64,000 bases of DNA from Verrucomicrobiota bacterium (GTDB lineage Bacteria; Verrucomicrobiota; Verrucomicrobiia; CAIQCK01), in NCBI GenBank assembly GCA_026397915.1, contig JAPLTX010000009.1, forward strand, positions 1-64,000, given 5' to 3'. The notes beneath the pieces were generated by a model. It was given only the letters and a program-made list of their open reading frames with translations. It did no database searches and was not told where the DNA came from. Numbering within the stretch: the stretch's first letter is position 1; every line of letters begins with the position of its first letter. Below are positions 38,755-47,411 of this stretch, in pieces. Both the position numbers and the translations under genes were made by a program.

Positions 38755-40577
38755 GGCTTCTCCTGTTTTCCCGCGGCCGGGTTTTCGCCGGCGAATTTCC
38801 ACGACGGCTGCGTGTCGCGCGCGAGCGGCAGCTTCAGCAGCGCGGCGCGCAGCAACTCGATCGGCATCGCGTTCTCCGTCAGCACGGCGTCGTTGAACTG
38901 CTGCTCGGTCATCCTGCCGGGGCGGACCCGTTCGTCGTGGAGCGCCTTGATTTGCAGGCCGCCGAGGAGGTAGCCGGCCTGGTAGAGCGGTGGCGCGATG
39001 ATGAACCGCCGCACTTCGCTCGTGGCGCCGAGCTTCTCGTGGCCGACGCGGTTGACGAGGAAGTCCACCATCTCGGCGGGCTTCATTTGACCGAGGTGGA
39101 ACTTGAGACTGACGATGATCCGCGCAGCGCGGTTCATGCGCCAAAAGAGCATGCCGATGCGCTCCTGCGGCGTGCGCGCCCAGCCAAGGTCCCACAGCCG
39201 CAGTTCGCAGTAGAGTGCCCAGCCCTCGACGTAAAACGGCGTGCTGAACACGCGGCGATGCTGGTTGTGGCGCGCCGCCTGGAAGTTTTGCAGGTGATGG
39301 CCGGGAATCAACTCATGCGCGGTGGTCAGATGCGAGAACGAACAATTGTTGCCACGCATGACCATCAACTTGTCCTCCTGCTTCATCTCGTCCTTCGCGT
39401 AGGCCACCATCATGTTCTGCCCGCCGTAGGCCGCGTAAGGGATCGTCTTCATCGTCTCCGGCGACATCATCGTCAGCCGCCACGTCTCCTCGCAGAGCGG
39501 CGGCACGGTCACGAACTTGTGCTTCTTTACGAATGCGATGGCTTCGCGGGCGGTTTTTCCGATGAAGTCATCCTGCTGGCCGGGTGGAACGAAGTCTGCC
39601 TTCACCTTCGCCAGCGCGGCCTTCCAGTCATCGCCGCAGCCCATCTGCCGCGCGGCAACCTTCATCTCGCGCTCGCCCCGCGCCATCTCGCGCTCGCCGA
39701 TGGCGATCAACTCCTCCGCCGTGTAAGGCAGAAACTCAAACCGGATTGCCTCCGCGACCGCGTCCGCGCCGATGGGATCGCCGACAAGCGGATCCTCGTC
39801 CTTGCCCTTGAGGCCGGCGACTTCCTCGCGAAGGAACTTGGCGTAGTCCTCCAACTGTTTGTCGGCTTCCTCGTAAGGCTTTTTCACCCACCACTGGAAA
39901 TCCGGCTGGTAGCCGTCATAGAAGCCGAACCACTTCTTCAACGCGCTGCGTAACTCCGTCACCGCCGCCGCTGCGCGCCGGGCCAGCGTCGCCGAGACGG
40001 TGATCGCCGCCGCGCCGTCGCTCTTCTTCTCCTTCACCGGCTCAGCCTTCGCTGACTTCTCCGCAGCCCTCGCCTTGACGCCTTTCTCGACGCGCTCCTT
40101 GAGTTGCTTCGCCTGTTTCGTCAGCTCGTTGACCTTCGCCGCCGCCGACTGTGCATTCGCCGGCTCGCCGCGCCAGCGGCTCTGCTCCAGTTCGTGAACG
40201 ATGCCGCGGAACGTCAGCAGATGGTCCATCTCAGTCACGCGTCCGCGTTCACGCGCGATCTCGGCCAACGATTGTCCAAGCGCGTTGCGCAGCAGCAGGT
40301 AATCCACGCGGCCCGATTGGTCGAGCGCGTCGAAATCCACCGCCGCCAGCCGCGCCTGCCAGGCCGCATAAAGTTTTTCCAGCCGGTCGGAGCGAACCAC
40401 CGACCGCGGCAGATCGTAGAAGCTGGAGGCGTTGTTGTCATCCGCCTCGAACTCCCGGACGAGGTCGGCCAGCGACGAGGTGGAGACTGCGGCTGGTTTG
40501 GCCGGCGCGGGCCGGCGCGGTTCCGCTGCGAGCAGCGGCGTCAACACAAGCAGGCAGAGGAGCGAGATGGTCTTCAT
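38751..40577 (-). CDS. DUF885 family secreted metallopeptidase-like protein
   Basis: Signal peptide MKTISLLCLLVLTPLLAA. HELIPGHHLQ (HExxxGH-type) and EGWALYCE motifs. Confidence 0.85.
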   Translation of the reverse strand: MKTISLLCLLVLTPLLAAEPRRPAPAKPAAVSTSSLADLVREFEADDNNASSFYDLPRSVVRSDRLEKLYAAWQARLAAVDFDALDQSGRVDYLLLRNALGQSLAEIARERGRVTEMDHLLTFRGIVHELEQSRWRGEPANAQSAAAKVNELTKQAKQLKERVEKGVKARAAEKSAKAEPVKEKKSDGAAAITVSATLARRAAAAVTELRSALKKWFGFYDGYQPDFQWWVKKPYEEADKQLEDYAKFLREEVAGLKGKDEDPLVGDPIGADAVAEAIRFEFLPYTAEELIAIGEREMARGEREMKVAARQMGCGDDWKAALAKVKADFVPPGQQDDFIGKTAREAIAFVKKHKFVTVPPLCEETWRLTMMSPETMKTIPYAAYGGQNMMVAYAKDEMKQEDKLMVMRGNNCSFSHLTTAHELIPGHHLQNFQAARHNQHRRVFSTPFYVEGWALYCELRLWDLGWARTPQERIGMLFWRMNRAARIIVSLKFHLGQMKPAEMVDFLVNRVGHEKLGATSEVRRFIIAPPLYQAGYLLGGLQIKALHDERVRPGRMTEQQFNDAVLTENAMPIELLRAALLKLPLARDTQPSWKFAGENPAAGKQEKP

Positions 40578-41752
40578 ATTGTTTCTCCGAGCAACCACAA
40601 CGCCGTCTTCGCGGCGCGCGGGAAAACGCGCGAGGCGGACTGCGACTCGATCGCCGCGCCGAGCAGCGTCGCCTCGTCGCGTTCGGCGAGCGGCAGTGAC
40701 TTCAGCAGTGTGCATTCTTCGCTGAGGCAGAGCGTCTTTCGGATCTCCGTGCGCTCGCCGACAACGCGCGCGAGATGGAACGACGCCTGCCCCGACGCGG
40801 TCGCCGCCGTGATGTCCACCGTCGTCAACCGCCCCGGCGCGAGGTTGTCCGCAGCCTGCGCGAGCAGTTCCACGTTCACGTTGCGCGACGCGGCGTTGAT
40901 GAATGCCGCGCGAACGCCGTCCGGCGCAGGCTTGCGGGCGGCGGGCTTCCACTGCAACTGCCCGGCCAGCCAGCCGGCGTAGAGCGCAGCAGGCAGCGCC
41001 GCCGTCGGCTCGCCGGTTGGCGTCGCGTAACGCACCGTCACCGTCTCGATGCCGCGCAACGCATCGCGGAGTTGCGGCGGATCGAAAAACTGCGCAGTCA
41101 ATTCCCGCCAGTGGCTCATGGTGTGCCAGACCATCACTGTGGCCTTGTCGGCGGCGTGCTCGCGCAGACACAACCGCAAGCTCGGAACAGCGCGGAGTGT
41201 CCGCAGCGCCGGGCTGGCCAGCGGCTCGGCGTGGACGATCACGCGGTCGGCTAGTTCGCTCAGCGCGTCGAACAGCGTCGTCTCGGTGTCCGCCGGCATC
41301 GCCCACCACAACACCACCGGCAGGTCCGGCTCCAGCAGCGGCAACACCGCGCCCGGCAGCTTGCCCGCGCCGCCGCGGCCGGTGTGCAACGTGATGAGTT
41401 CGCTGCAAACCTGAGGGTTGCCCGGCGATGGCAAATGGCAAAGCGCCGTGACATCGGCGGTGAGCGTGGTGTCGGCGCTGACCGGATCGAGTTGCGCCCA
41501 CAGGATGCGGCAGGGAAAACGGGCGCTGATCTTCTGGAGCGCGTCGGCGTGCCACGCGTTGTTGCTGGTGTCGCCGATGACAAGGAGGTTGGCGAGACAA
41601 ACGCGCGTGACAGCGGCGCTGGCGCCAGCGCTCGTCTGTTCGGACGCAGGCTTCCAGAGCGCTGCCAGTTCGCGCTCAATGGCCGCTGGTTCCACCGGCA
41701 CGGGAATGCCGGCGAGGAACTGTTCCACCGAATGAGTGTTCGTTGACGACAT
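40574..41752 (-). CDS. opcA: Glucose-6-phosphate dehydrogenase assembly protein OpcA-like
   Basis: ANLLVIGD..., LLPLLEPDLPVVLWWAMPAD typical of OpcA, directly downstream of zwf. Confidence 0.85.
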   Translation of the reverse strand: MSSTNTHSVEQFLAGIPVPVEPAAIERELAALWKPASEQTSAGASAAVTRVCLANLLVIGDTSNNAWHADALQKISARFPCRILWAQLDPVSADTTLTADVTALCHLPSPGNPQVCSELITLHTGRGGAGKLPGAVLPLLEPDLPVVLWWAMPADTETTLFDALSELADRVIVHAEPLASPALRTLRAVPSLRLCLREHAADKATVMVWHTMSHWRELTAQFFDPPQLRDALRGIETVTVRYATPTGEPTAALPAALYAGWLAGQLQWKPAARKPAPDGVRAAFINAASRNVNVELLAQAADNLAPGRLTTVDITAATASGQASFHLARVVGERTEIRKTLCLSEECTLLKSLPLAERDEATLLGAAIESQSASRVFPRAAKTALWLLGETI

Positions 41753-41766
41753 GAGTTCCAGTGAAG

Positions 41767-41820
41767 AGTTAAGAGTGAAGAGTTGGAGACTTACCGTCCT
41801 CCAATTCTTCACTCTTAACT
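41767..41820. repeat. Long hairpin of heptamer units in the zwf-opcA junction
   Basis: agttaagagtgaagagttggag (41767-41788), 10-nt loop, ctccaattcttcactcttaact (41799-41820). 22-nt arms with one mismatch. Confidence 0.9.
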
Positions 41821-41827
41821 TCCTCGC

Positions 41828-43387
41828 TCACAGTCTTCGCCATTTCGCGCCAGTTCCTTCCATCAGCCGGTCCGCTTCCTCCGGACCCCAGGTGCCAGCG
41901 GCGTAGTTCGGGAACTTCGGCGGCGGCGTTTGCCGCCACGCGGCGATGATCGAGTCCACGAACCGCCACGCGTGCTCCACTTCGTCGGCGCGCGTATAAA
42001 GAGTTGAGTCGCCGAGCATCGCGTCCAGCAGCAGCCGCTCGTAAGCCTCCGCTGGCTGCTGGCCGAACGACGAGCCGTAGCGGAAGTCCATCTTCACCGG
42101 CTGCAACCGCACACGCATACCCGGCGCCTTCGCCTCGAACGCCAGCGAAATGCCTTCGTCGGGCTGGATGCGCAGCGCGAGCAGGTTTGCGTTCGGCGCG
42201 CGGCCCGCGTCGCCCTCGCCGGCAAAGAGGCGCGTCGGTGCGGTCTTGAACTGGATGGCGATTTCTGTGACGCGCTTTGGCAGCCGTTTGCCGACACGCA
42301 CGAAGAACGGCACGCCGGCCCAACGCCAAGTGTCGAGTCGCAGTCGCGCGGCGACGTAGGTCTCGGTCACGGAGCCGGGCGGGACGGCTTCTTCCTCGCG
42401 GTAACCTCTCACGGCCTTGCCGAGAAGCGTGCCGGGGCCGTATTGGCCGCGCACGACTTGCGCCGCGACCTCGTCCGACGAGAGCGGCCGCAGCGCGCGT
42501 AACACCTTGGCTTTTTCGTCGCGGATCGCGTCGGCTTCCATTGCCACGGGCGGCTCCATCGCCACCAGCGCGAGCAGTTGCATGATGTGGTTCTGCATCA
42601 CGTCGCGGATGGCACCGGCGGTGTCGTAGTAAGCGCCGCGCCGGCCTTCCATGCCCAACTCCTCGGCGGCGGTGATCTGGATGTGCTCGATATACTTCTG
42701 GTTCCAGAGCGGCTCGAAGATGGCGTTGGCGAACCGCAGCGCGAGAATGTTCTGGACCGTTTCCTTGCCGAGGTAGTGGTCTATCCGGTAAATCTGTCGT
42801 TCATCCAGCACCGCCGACGCCGAGCGGTTCAGCGCCAGCGCCGAGGCGAGATCGTTGCCGAACGGTTTCTCGATCACCACGCGCGTCCACGGATGTGCCG
42901 CCGCCGGATCGGCGATGAGGCCCGCCGCGCCAAGGTTCTTGATGATGACCGGGAAATACTCCGGTGACGTGGCGAGGTAGAACAACCGGTTGCCCCGCGT
43001 GCCGCGCTGGCGGTCCGCATCCTCGAGCCGCTGCTTCAACGACGCGTAGGCGGCTAGGTCGTCGAGATTGCCAACGTGATAGCCGATGGCCTTGCCGAAA
43101 TCCTTCCACACCTCCGGCAGCGCCGGCTTCAGCCGCGAGTGCTTGTTGACCGCGGCAAGCATGTCGGCGCGGAACTGCTCGTCCGTTTTCGGCCGGCGCG
43201 CGAAGCCGAGGACCGAAAGCCCGGCAAGCAACATGCCTTCGCGCGCGAGGTTGTAAAGCGCCGGCACCAGCTTGCGGCTCGTGAGATCGCCGGTCGCGCC
43301 GAACAGCACGACAACGCAAGGCTCCGGCGCGGCGGCGCGCGGCATGGCTTCGCGCAAAGGATTCGCGTTGCTCGGCTCGGCGTTCAT
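41828..43387 (-). CDS. zwf: Glucose-6-phosphate 1-dehydrogenase
   Basis: VVLFGATGDLTSRKLVPALYNLAREG, RIDHYLGKETVQNILALRFAN, VRGQYGPG motifs. Start ATG at 43387. Confidence 0.95.
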   Translation of the reverse strand: MNAEPSNANPLREAMPRAAAPEPCVVVLFGATGDLTSRKLVPALYNLAREGMLLAGLSVLGFARRPKTDEQFRADMLAAVNKHSRLKPALPEVWKDFGKAIGYHVGNLDDLAAYASLKQRLEDADRQRGTRGNRLFYLATSPEYFPVIIKNLGAAGLIADPAAAHPWTRVVIEKPFGNDLASALALNRSASAVLDERQIYRIDHYLGKETVQNILALRFANAIFEPLWNQKYIEHIQITAAEELGMEGRRGAYYDTAGAIRDVMQNHIMQLLALVAMEPPVAMEADAIRDEKAKVLRALRPLSSDEVAAQVVRGQYGPGTLLGKAVRGYREEEAVPPGSVTETYVAARLRLDTWRWAGVPFFVRVGKRLPKRVTEIAIQFKTAPTRLFAGEGDAGRAPNANLLALRIQPDEGISLAFEAKAPGMRVRLQPVKMDFRYGSSFGQQPAEAYERLLLDAMLGDSTLYTRADEVEHAWRFVDSIIAAWRQTPPPKFPNYAAGTWGPEEADRLMEGTGAKWRRL

Positions 43388-43487
43388 GGGCGGAATGTAG
43401 CAGACGCGGGCGTTTCCGGCACGCGCGGTTTTGATGATGCACGGCTCGCTCCTTGACTTTGAGGGGTGGTTGAAAAACACTTCCCCC

Positions 43488-44459
43488 ATGACGGCTCGCC
43501 GCCATCTCGCCGCTCTCAGCCTCCTGGCGTTGGTTCTTGCAGCCGGGTGCAAACCTCGTGCCCAGGATAACGCCGTCGTCATGGTCGGCACCGTCGAGCG
43601 CGACCGGTTGGAGATGCTCGCGCCGGTGACGGAGCTTCTGGCGGAACTGCCGGTGCAGGAAGGCCAGACGGTGAAAGCGGGAACGGTCGTCGCCCGACTC
43701 GACGACACGCGGCTCAAGGAAGAGATTGCCGCGCTGGGTCACACGCGCGACGTCGAGAAAGCCAAGCTCGACGAACTGGAGGCCGGTTTCCGCTCGGAGG
43801 AGGTCGCGCAATCGCGTGCCGCCTACCAAGCCGCCGTTGCCCGCGCCGAAATCGCCGCCATCGAATTCCAACGCGCCAAGACACTGGTGGCACAAGTCAT
43901 CCAACCGCAGGCGACCCTCGATACGGCGAAGTCCACCCTCGACGCCGCCGAAGCGGACAAGCGCAAGGCGGCGGAGAACCTCCGACAGTTTGAAACCGGC
44001 GCGCGCGGCGAGGACATCCGCGCCCAACGCGCGGCGTTCGAGGCAGCCGGGGCGCGGCTGCGCGAGGCGCAGGTGCGGCAGAGCCAGCTTTCGTTGGTCG
44101 CGCCGTGCGAATGTGGCGTCGTGACACTGCCGTTTCGCGCCGGCGAGCGTGTGCTGCAAGGCGTGAGCGTGGCCACTTTGCGCGCGACCGACCGGACTTT
44201 TGCGCGCGTGTTCGTGCCGGAGCGCGCCAAGGCGAAGATCGTGCCAGGCATCGCAGCCATGGTGAAGGTGGACGGCATCGCACGGGAGTTCAAGGGACGT
44301 GTGCGAACGGTTTCCAGCGACGCGGCCTTCACGCCGTTCTACGCGCTGACAGATCGCGAACGTGGCCGGCTGTCGTTCGCGGCCAAAGTGGACCTCATTG
44401 AGCCGGAGGCGCGCGAACTGTCCGTCGGCGTGCCGTGCGAAGTGAGGATACCTAGGTAA
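43488..44459 (+). CDS. HlyD-family periplasmic adaptor (membrane fusion) lipoprotein
   Basis: MTARRHLAALSLLALVLAAGCKPRAQ (lipobox). LPVQEGQTVKAGTVVARLDDTRLKEEIAALG coiled-coil/lipoyl regions. Confidence 0.85.
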   Translation: MTARRHLAALSLLALVLAAGCKPRAQDNAVVMVGTVERDRLEMLAPVTELLAELPVQEGQTVKAGTVVARLDDTRLKEEIAALGHTRDVEKAKLDELEAGFRSEEVAQSRAAYQAAVARAEIAAIEFQRAKTLVAQVIQPQATLDTAKSTLDAAEADKRKAAENLRQFETGARGEDIRAQRAAFEAAGARLREAQVRQSQLSLVAPCECGVVTLPFRAGERVLQGVSVATLRATDRTFARVFVPERAKAKIVPGIAAMVKVDGIAREFKGRVRTVSSDAAFTPFYALTDRERGRLSFAAKVDLIEPEARELSVGVPCEVRIPR

Positions 44460-44531
44460 CCCGCCACTCCGTGGCGGGATAAAAAAGAAGATTTTCAATC
44501 AAGAACTCCCGCCACGGAGTGGTGGGTTACC
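44455..44531. repeat. REP inverted pair, left flank of RAYT
   Basis: ggtaacccgccactccgtggcggga (44455-44479) and tcccgccacggagtggtgggttacc (44507-44531). 25-nt arms with one mismatch. Confidence 0.93.
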
Positions 44532-44534
44532 AAG

Positions 44535-45263
44535 ATGCATTCAACCGCTGATCCGCCCTTCAGCTTCCTCGACCCAACGCGGAAGATCGAGATCACTCAA
44601 CGCAACCTGCCGCACTGGGAACAATCGGGGGCCTGTTATTTCATCACCTTTCGAACCATTGATTCGCTGCCTGCCACACTTGTCGGACTTTGGCAGCACG
44701 ACCGGCAGGTCTGGCTTCGGCAACACGGCATTGATCCCAATAACGAAGATTGGCAGCTTGAGCTTCAACATTTGTCCGAAGTTCAGCAGCACGAGTTTCA
44801 CCAGACTTTCTCCAAACGCTTTCACGAGTGCCTCGATGATGGTCATGGCGAGTGTCTCTTGCGACAACCACCTGTGGCGGCAATTGTGGCCAATAGCTTC
44901 CATCATTTCGATGGGGAACGTTACTGCCTTGGAGATTTTGTGGTTATGCCGAATCATGTTCACGTGCTGGTCCGGCTTTTCGGTGAACAGGGAGCATTGC
45001 AACAGCAGTGTCGGTCGTGGAAAAAATTTACGGCGACGGAAATCAATCGGTTGATGGGCCGGCACGGGCACTTCTGGCAGACCGAGAGCTACGACCATCT
45101 GGTGCGAGATGCGGCGCAGTTGGCCAAGTTTCAACGGTATATCGCTGCAAATCCTGCAAAGGCCAGACTGCGCCCGGGCGAATATGTGCACTGGGTAGCC
45201 CGCCACTCCGTGGCGGAATCGGAGATTTCAATCCCGCCACGGAGTGGCGGGCTACCAAGATGA
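44535..45263 (+). mobile_element. REP-associated tyrosine transposase (RAYT, Y1/IS200-like) coding sequence
   Basis: RNLPHWEQSGACYFITFRTIDSLP, VMPNHVHVLVRL (HUH-type motif), GHFWQTESYDHLVRD, FQRYIAANPAKARL are diagnostic of RAYTs. Flanked by REP pairs. Confidence 0.92.
45194..45256. repeat. REP inverted pair, right flank of RAYT, overlapping its 3' end
   Basis: ggtagcccgccactccgtggcgg (45194-45216) and ccgccacggagtggcgggctacc (45234-45256). Perfect 23-nt arms with a 17-nt loop and 5' GTAG. Confidence 0.95.
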
Positions 45264-46225
45264 CGGATTCCTTGCCATCCGCCCTCGCCATCGAGGCCCA
45301 CGGCCTCACGCGCCGCTTCGGCTCGCTGACGGCGGTGGACCGGCTCGACCTCGCCGTCTCGACCGGCACGATCCACGGATTCCTCGGCCCCAACGGTTCC
45401 GGCAAGACCACGACGCTGCGCATGTTTTGCGGCCTGCTCCGACCGAGCGCGGGCACGGCGAGCGTGCTGGGCATGGACATCGCGCACAAGGCCGAGGCGA
45501 TCCGCCGCCGCATCGGCTACATGACGCAGCGGTTCTCGCTCTACGAAGACCTGACGGTGTTGGAGAATCTCCAGTTTGTCGGCGAGGTGCAGGGCGTGCC
45601 CGCCCGGAAACGACGCGAGAAGATTGACGAACTGCTGGCGACCTATCGGCTCAAGGACCGCTGCGGCCAGCGCGTCGGCACGCTTTCCGGCGGCGAGAAG
45701 CAGCGGCTCGCGCTGGCCGCCGCGCTCATCCACGAGCCGGACCTGCTTTTCCTCGACGAGCCGACCTCGGCGGTGGACCCGCAGAACCGGCGCGATTTCT
45801 GGGAGAACCTCTTCGACATCTGCGACCGCGGCACGACGATCCTGGTCAGCACGCACTACATGGACGAAGCCGAGCGTTGCCACAGCCTTTCCATCCTCGA
45901 CTACGGCCAATTGGTTGGCAGCGGCCCGCCGCGCGAACAGATCGCCCGGCTCGGAAACCGCGTTGTTGAGGTGGAAACCGACACGCCGCGCGAGGCGCAG
46001 ACCGCGTTGCATCGCGCCGCGGGCGTTCTCAGCGTCGCCCAGCTCGGCACGCAACTCCATGTGCTCGTGGCTGAGGACGCAGCCGCTCCGGTCGAGTTGG
46101 TGACGCGAGCGATGCGCGACGCGAACCTCATCGGCCGGGTTCATCCAGCCCGGCCCGGCCTCGAAGATGTTTTTGTGGCGGTCACCGTTGCCCGGTGCAA
46201 GGCACAGCACAAGGAGGCCGCATGA
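45260..46225 (+). CDS. ABC transporter ATP-binding protein
   Basis: Walker A GPNGSGKTTTLR, signature LSGGEKQRLALAAAL, Walker B LLFLDEPTS. ATG overlaps the RAYT TGA. Confidence 0.93.
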   Translation: MTDSLPSALAIEAHGLTRRFGSLTAVDRLDLAVSTGTIHGFLGPNGSGKTTTLRMFCGLLRPSAGTASVLGMDIAHKAEAIRRRIGYMTQRFSLYEDLTVLENLQFVGEVQGVPARKRREKIDELLATYRLKDRCGQRVGTLSGGEKQRLALAAALIHEPDLLFLDEPTSAVDPQNRRDFWENLFDICDRGTTILVSTHYMDEAERCHSLSILDYGQLVGSGPPREQIARLGNRVVEVETDTPREAQTALHRAAGVLSVAQLGTQLHVLVAEDAAAPVELVTRAMRDANLIGRVHPARPGLEDVFVAVTVARCKAQHKEAA

Positions 46226-47397
46226 ACAGCCTCCGCCGATTTTTCGCCATTGTTCGCAAGGAATTCCGCCAGCTTGTGCGGGACCGGCTGACGTTCGGCA
46301 TGATCGTCGGCATCCCAATCATCCAGCTCACCATCTTCGGCTACGCCATCAACACCGACGTGCGCCACCTGCGCGCCGCCGTCAGCGACGACTCCCGCAC
46401 CGACCTCTCTCGCGAACTGATCGCCATGGTCCGGGAAACACAAGTCGTGGATATCATCGGCCACGCATCCGGCCCAAGGCAACTGGAGCAGTGGATCAAA
46501 GAAGGCCGCATCTCCGTCGGCATCGTCATCCCTTACGATTATGCGCGCCGGCTCGAACGCGGCGAAGACCGGCCCGCGCAATTGCTCGTGGACGGCAGCG
46601 ACCCGATTGTCGGCCAAGCTGCTGTGCAAGTCGCCGGACTGCGGATTCCCGGCACCAAGGCGCTAGCCACGTCACGCGCCACCGATACAGACGAGCGGTT
46701 TCATGCCGCCGCCGTTGCGGCCACGGCGGCAACACAACAATTCCCCATCAACCCCGTCACCGCGTTCGAGATTCGGCTCGACTACAACCCTGAGCGCATC
46801 TCGGCCGTCTCGATTGTGCCGGGGCTGCTCGGAGTCATCCTGACGATGACGATGGTGTTAATGACTGCCGTGGCCATCGTGCGCGAGCGCGAGCGGGGCA
46901 CGCTGGAAATGCTCATCACAACGCCGGTGAAAACCGTCGAACTGATGGTCGGGAAAATCGTGCCGTATATCGGCGTCGGCCTCGTGCAGATGTCGCTGAT
47001 TCTCTTCCTCGGCCATCTCATGTTTGGCGTCCCCGTCCGAGGTTCGCTGCTGCATCTCTATCTCGCCGGCTTGGCGTTCATCACAGCCAACCTGACGATG
47101 GGCTTGTTGAACTCGACTTTCGCCCAAAACCAGTTCCAAGCGATGCAGATGACCTTCTTCTTCTTCCTGCCAAGCATCCTGCTCTCCGGTTTCATGTTCC
47201 CGTTCGATGGCATGCCCGTGCCGGCGCAATGGATCGGTGAACTGCTGCCGCTGACTCATTTCAACCGCATGTCCCGCGGCATCCTGCTGCGCGGCGCGAC
47301 GCTGTCCGAGATCGGCCGCGACCTCTGGCCGCTGGCGGCGTTCTTCTGCGTGATGATGACGGTCGTGTTGCTGCGGTTTCGCAAACGCTTGGACTAG
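46222..47397 (+). CDS. ABC-2 type transporter permease
   Basis: RRFFAIVRKEFRQLVRDRLTFGMIVGIPIIQLTIFGYAI and multiple TM segments. ATGA overlap with the ATPase. Confidence 0.9.
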   Translation: MNSLRRFFAIVRKEFRQLVRDRLTFGMIVGIPIIQLTIFGYAINTDVRHLRAAVSDDSRTDLSRELIAMVRETQVVDIIGHASGPRQLEQWIKEGRISVGIVIPYDYARRLERGEDRPAQLLVDGSDPIVGQAAVQVAGLRIPGTKALATSRATDTDERFHAAAVAATAATQQFPINPVTAFEIRLDYNPERISAVSIVPGLLGVILTMTMVLMTAVAIVRERERGTLEMLITTPVKTVELMVGKIVPYIGVGLVQMSLILFLGHLMFGVPVRGSLLHLYLAGLAFITANLTMGLLNSTFAQNQFQAMQMTFFFFLPSILLSGFMFPFDGMPVPAQWIGELLPLTHFNRMSRGILLRGATLSEIGRDLWPLAAFFCVMMTVVLLRFRKRLD

Positions 47398-47411
47398 ATC
47401 TCATTCACACC

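Noticed and set aside
42801-44498. 565-aa minus-strand ORF overlapping zwf and the HlyD gene
   Set aside because: Out of frame with zwf and antisense to the HlyD-family gene. Both real genes have strong motifs.
44455-44531. Intrinsic terminator after the HlyD gene
   Set aside because: No U-tract follows the stem, the element shares family features with the REP on the other side of the RAYT, and it lies inside an operon.
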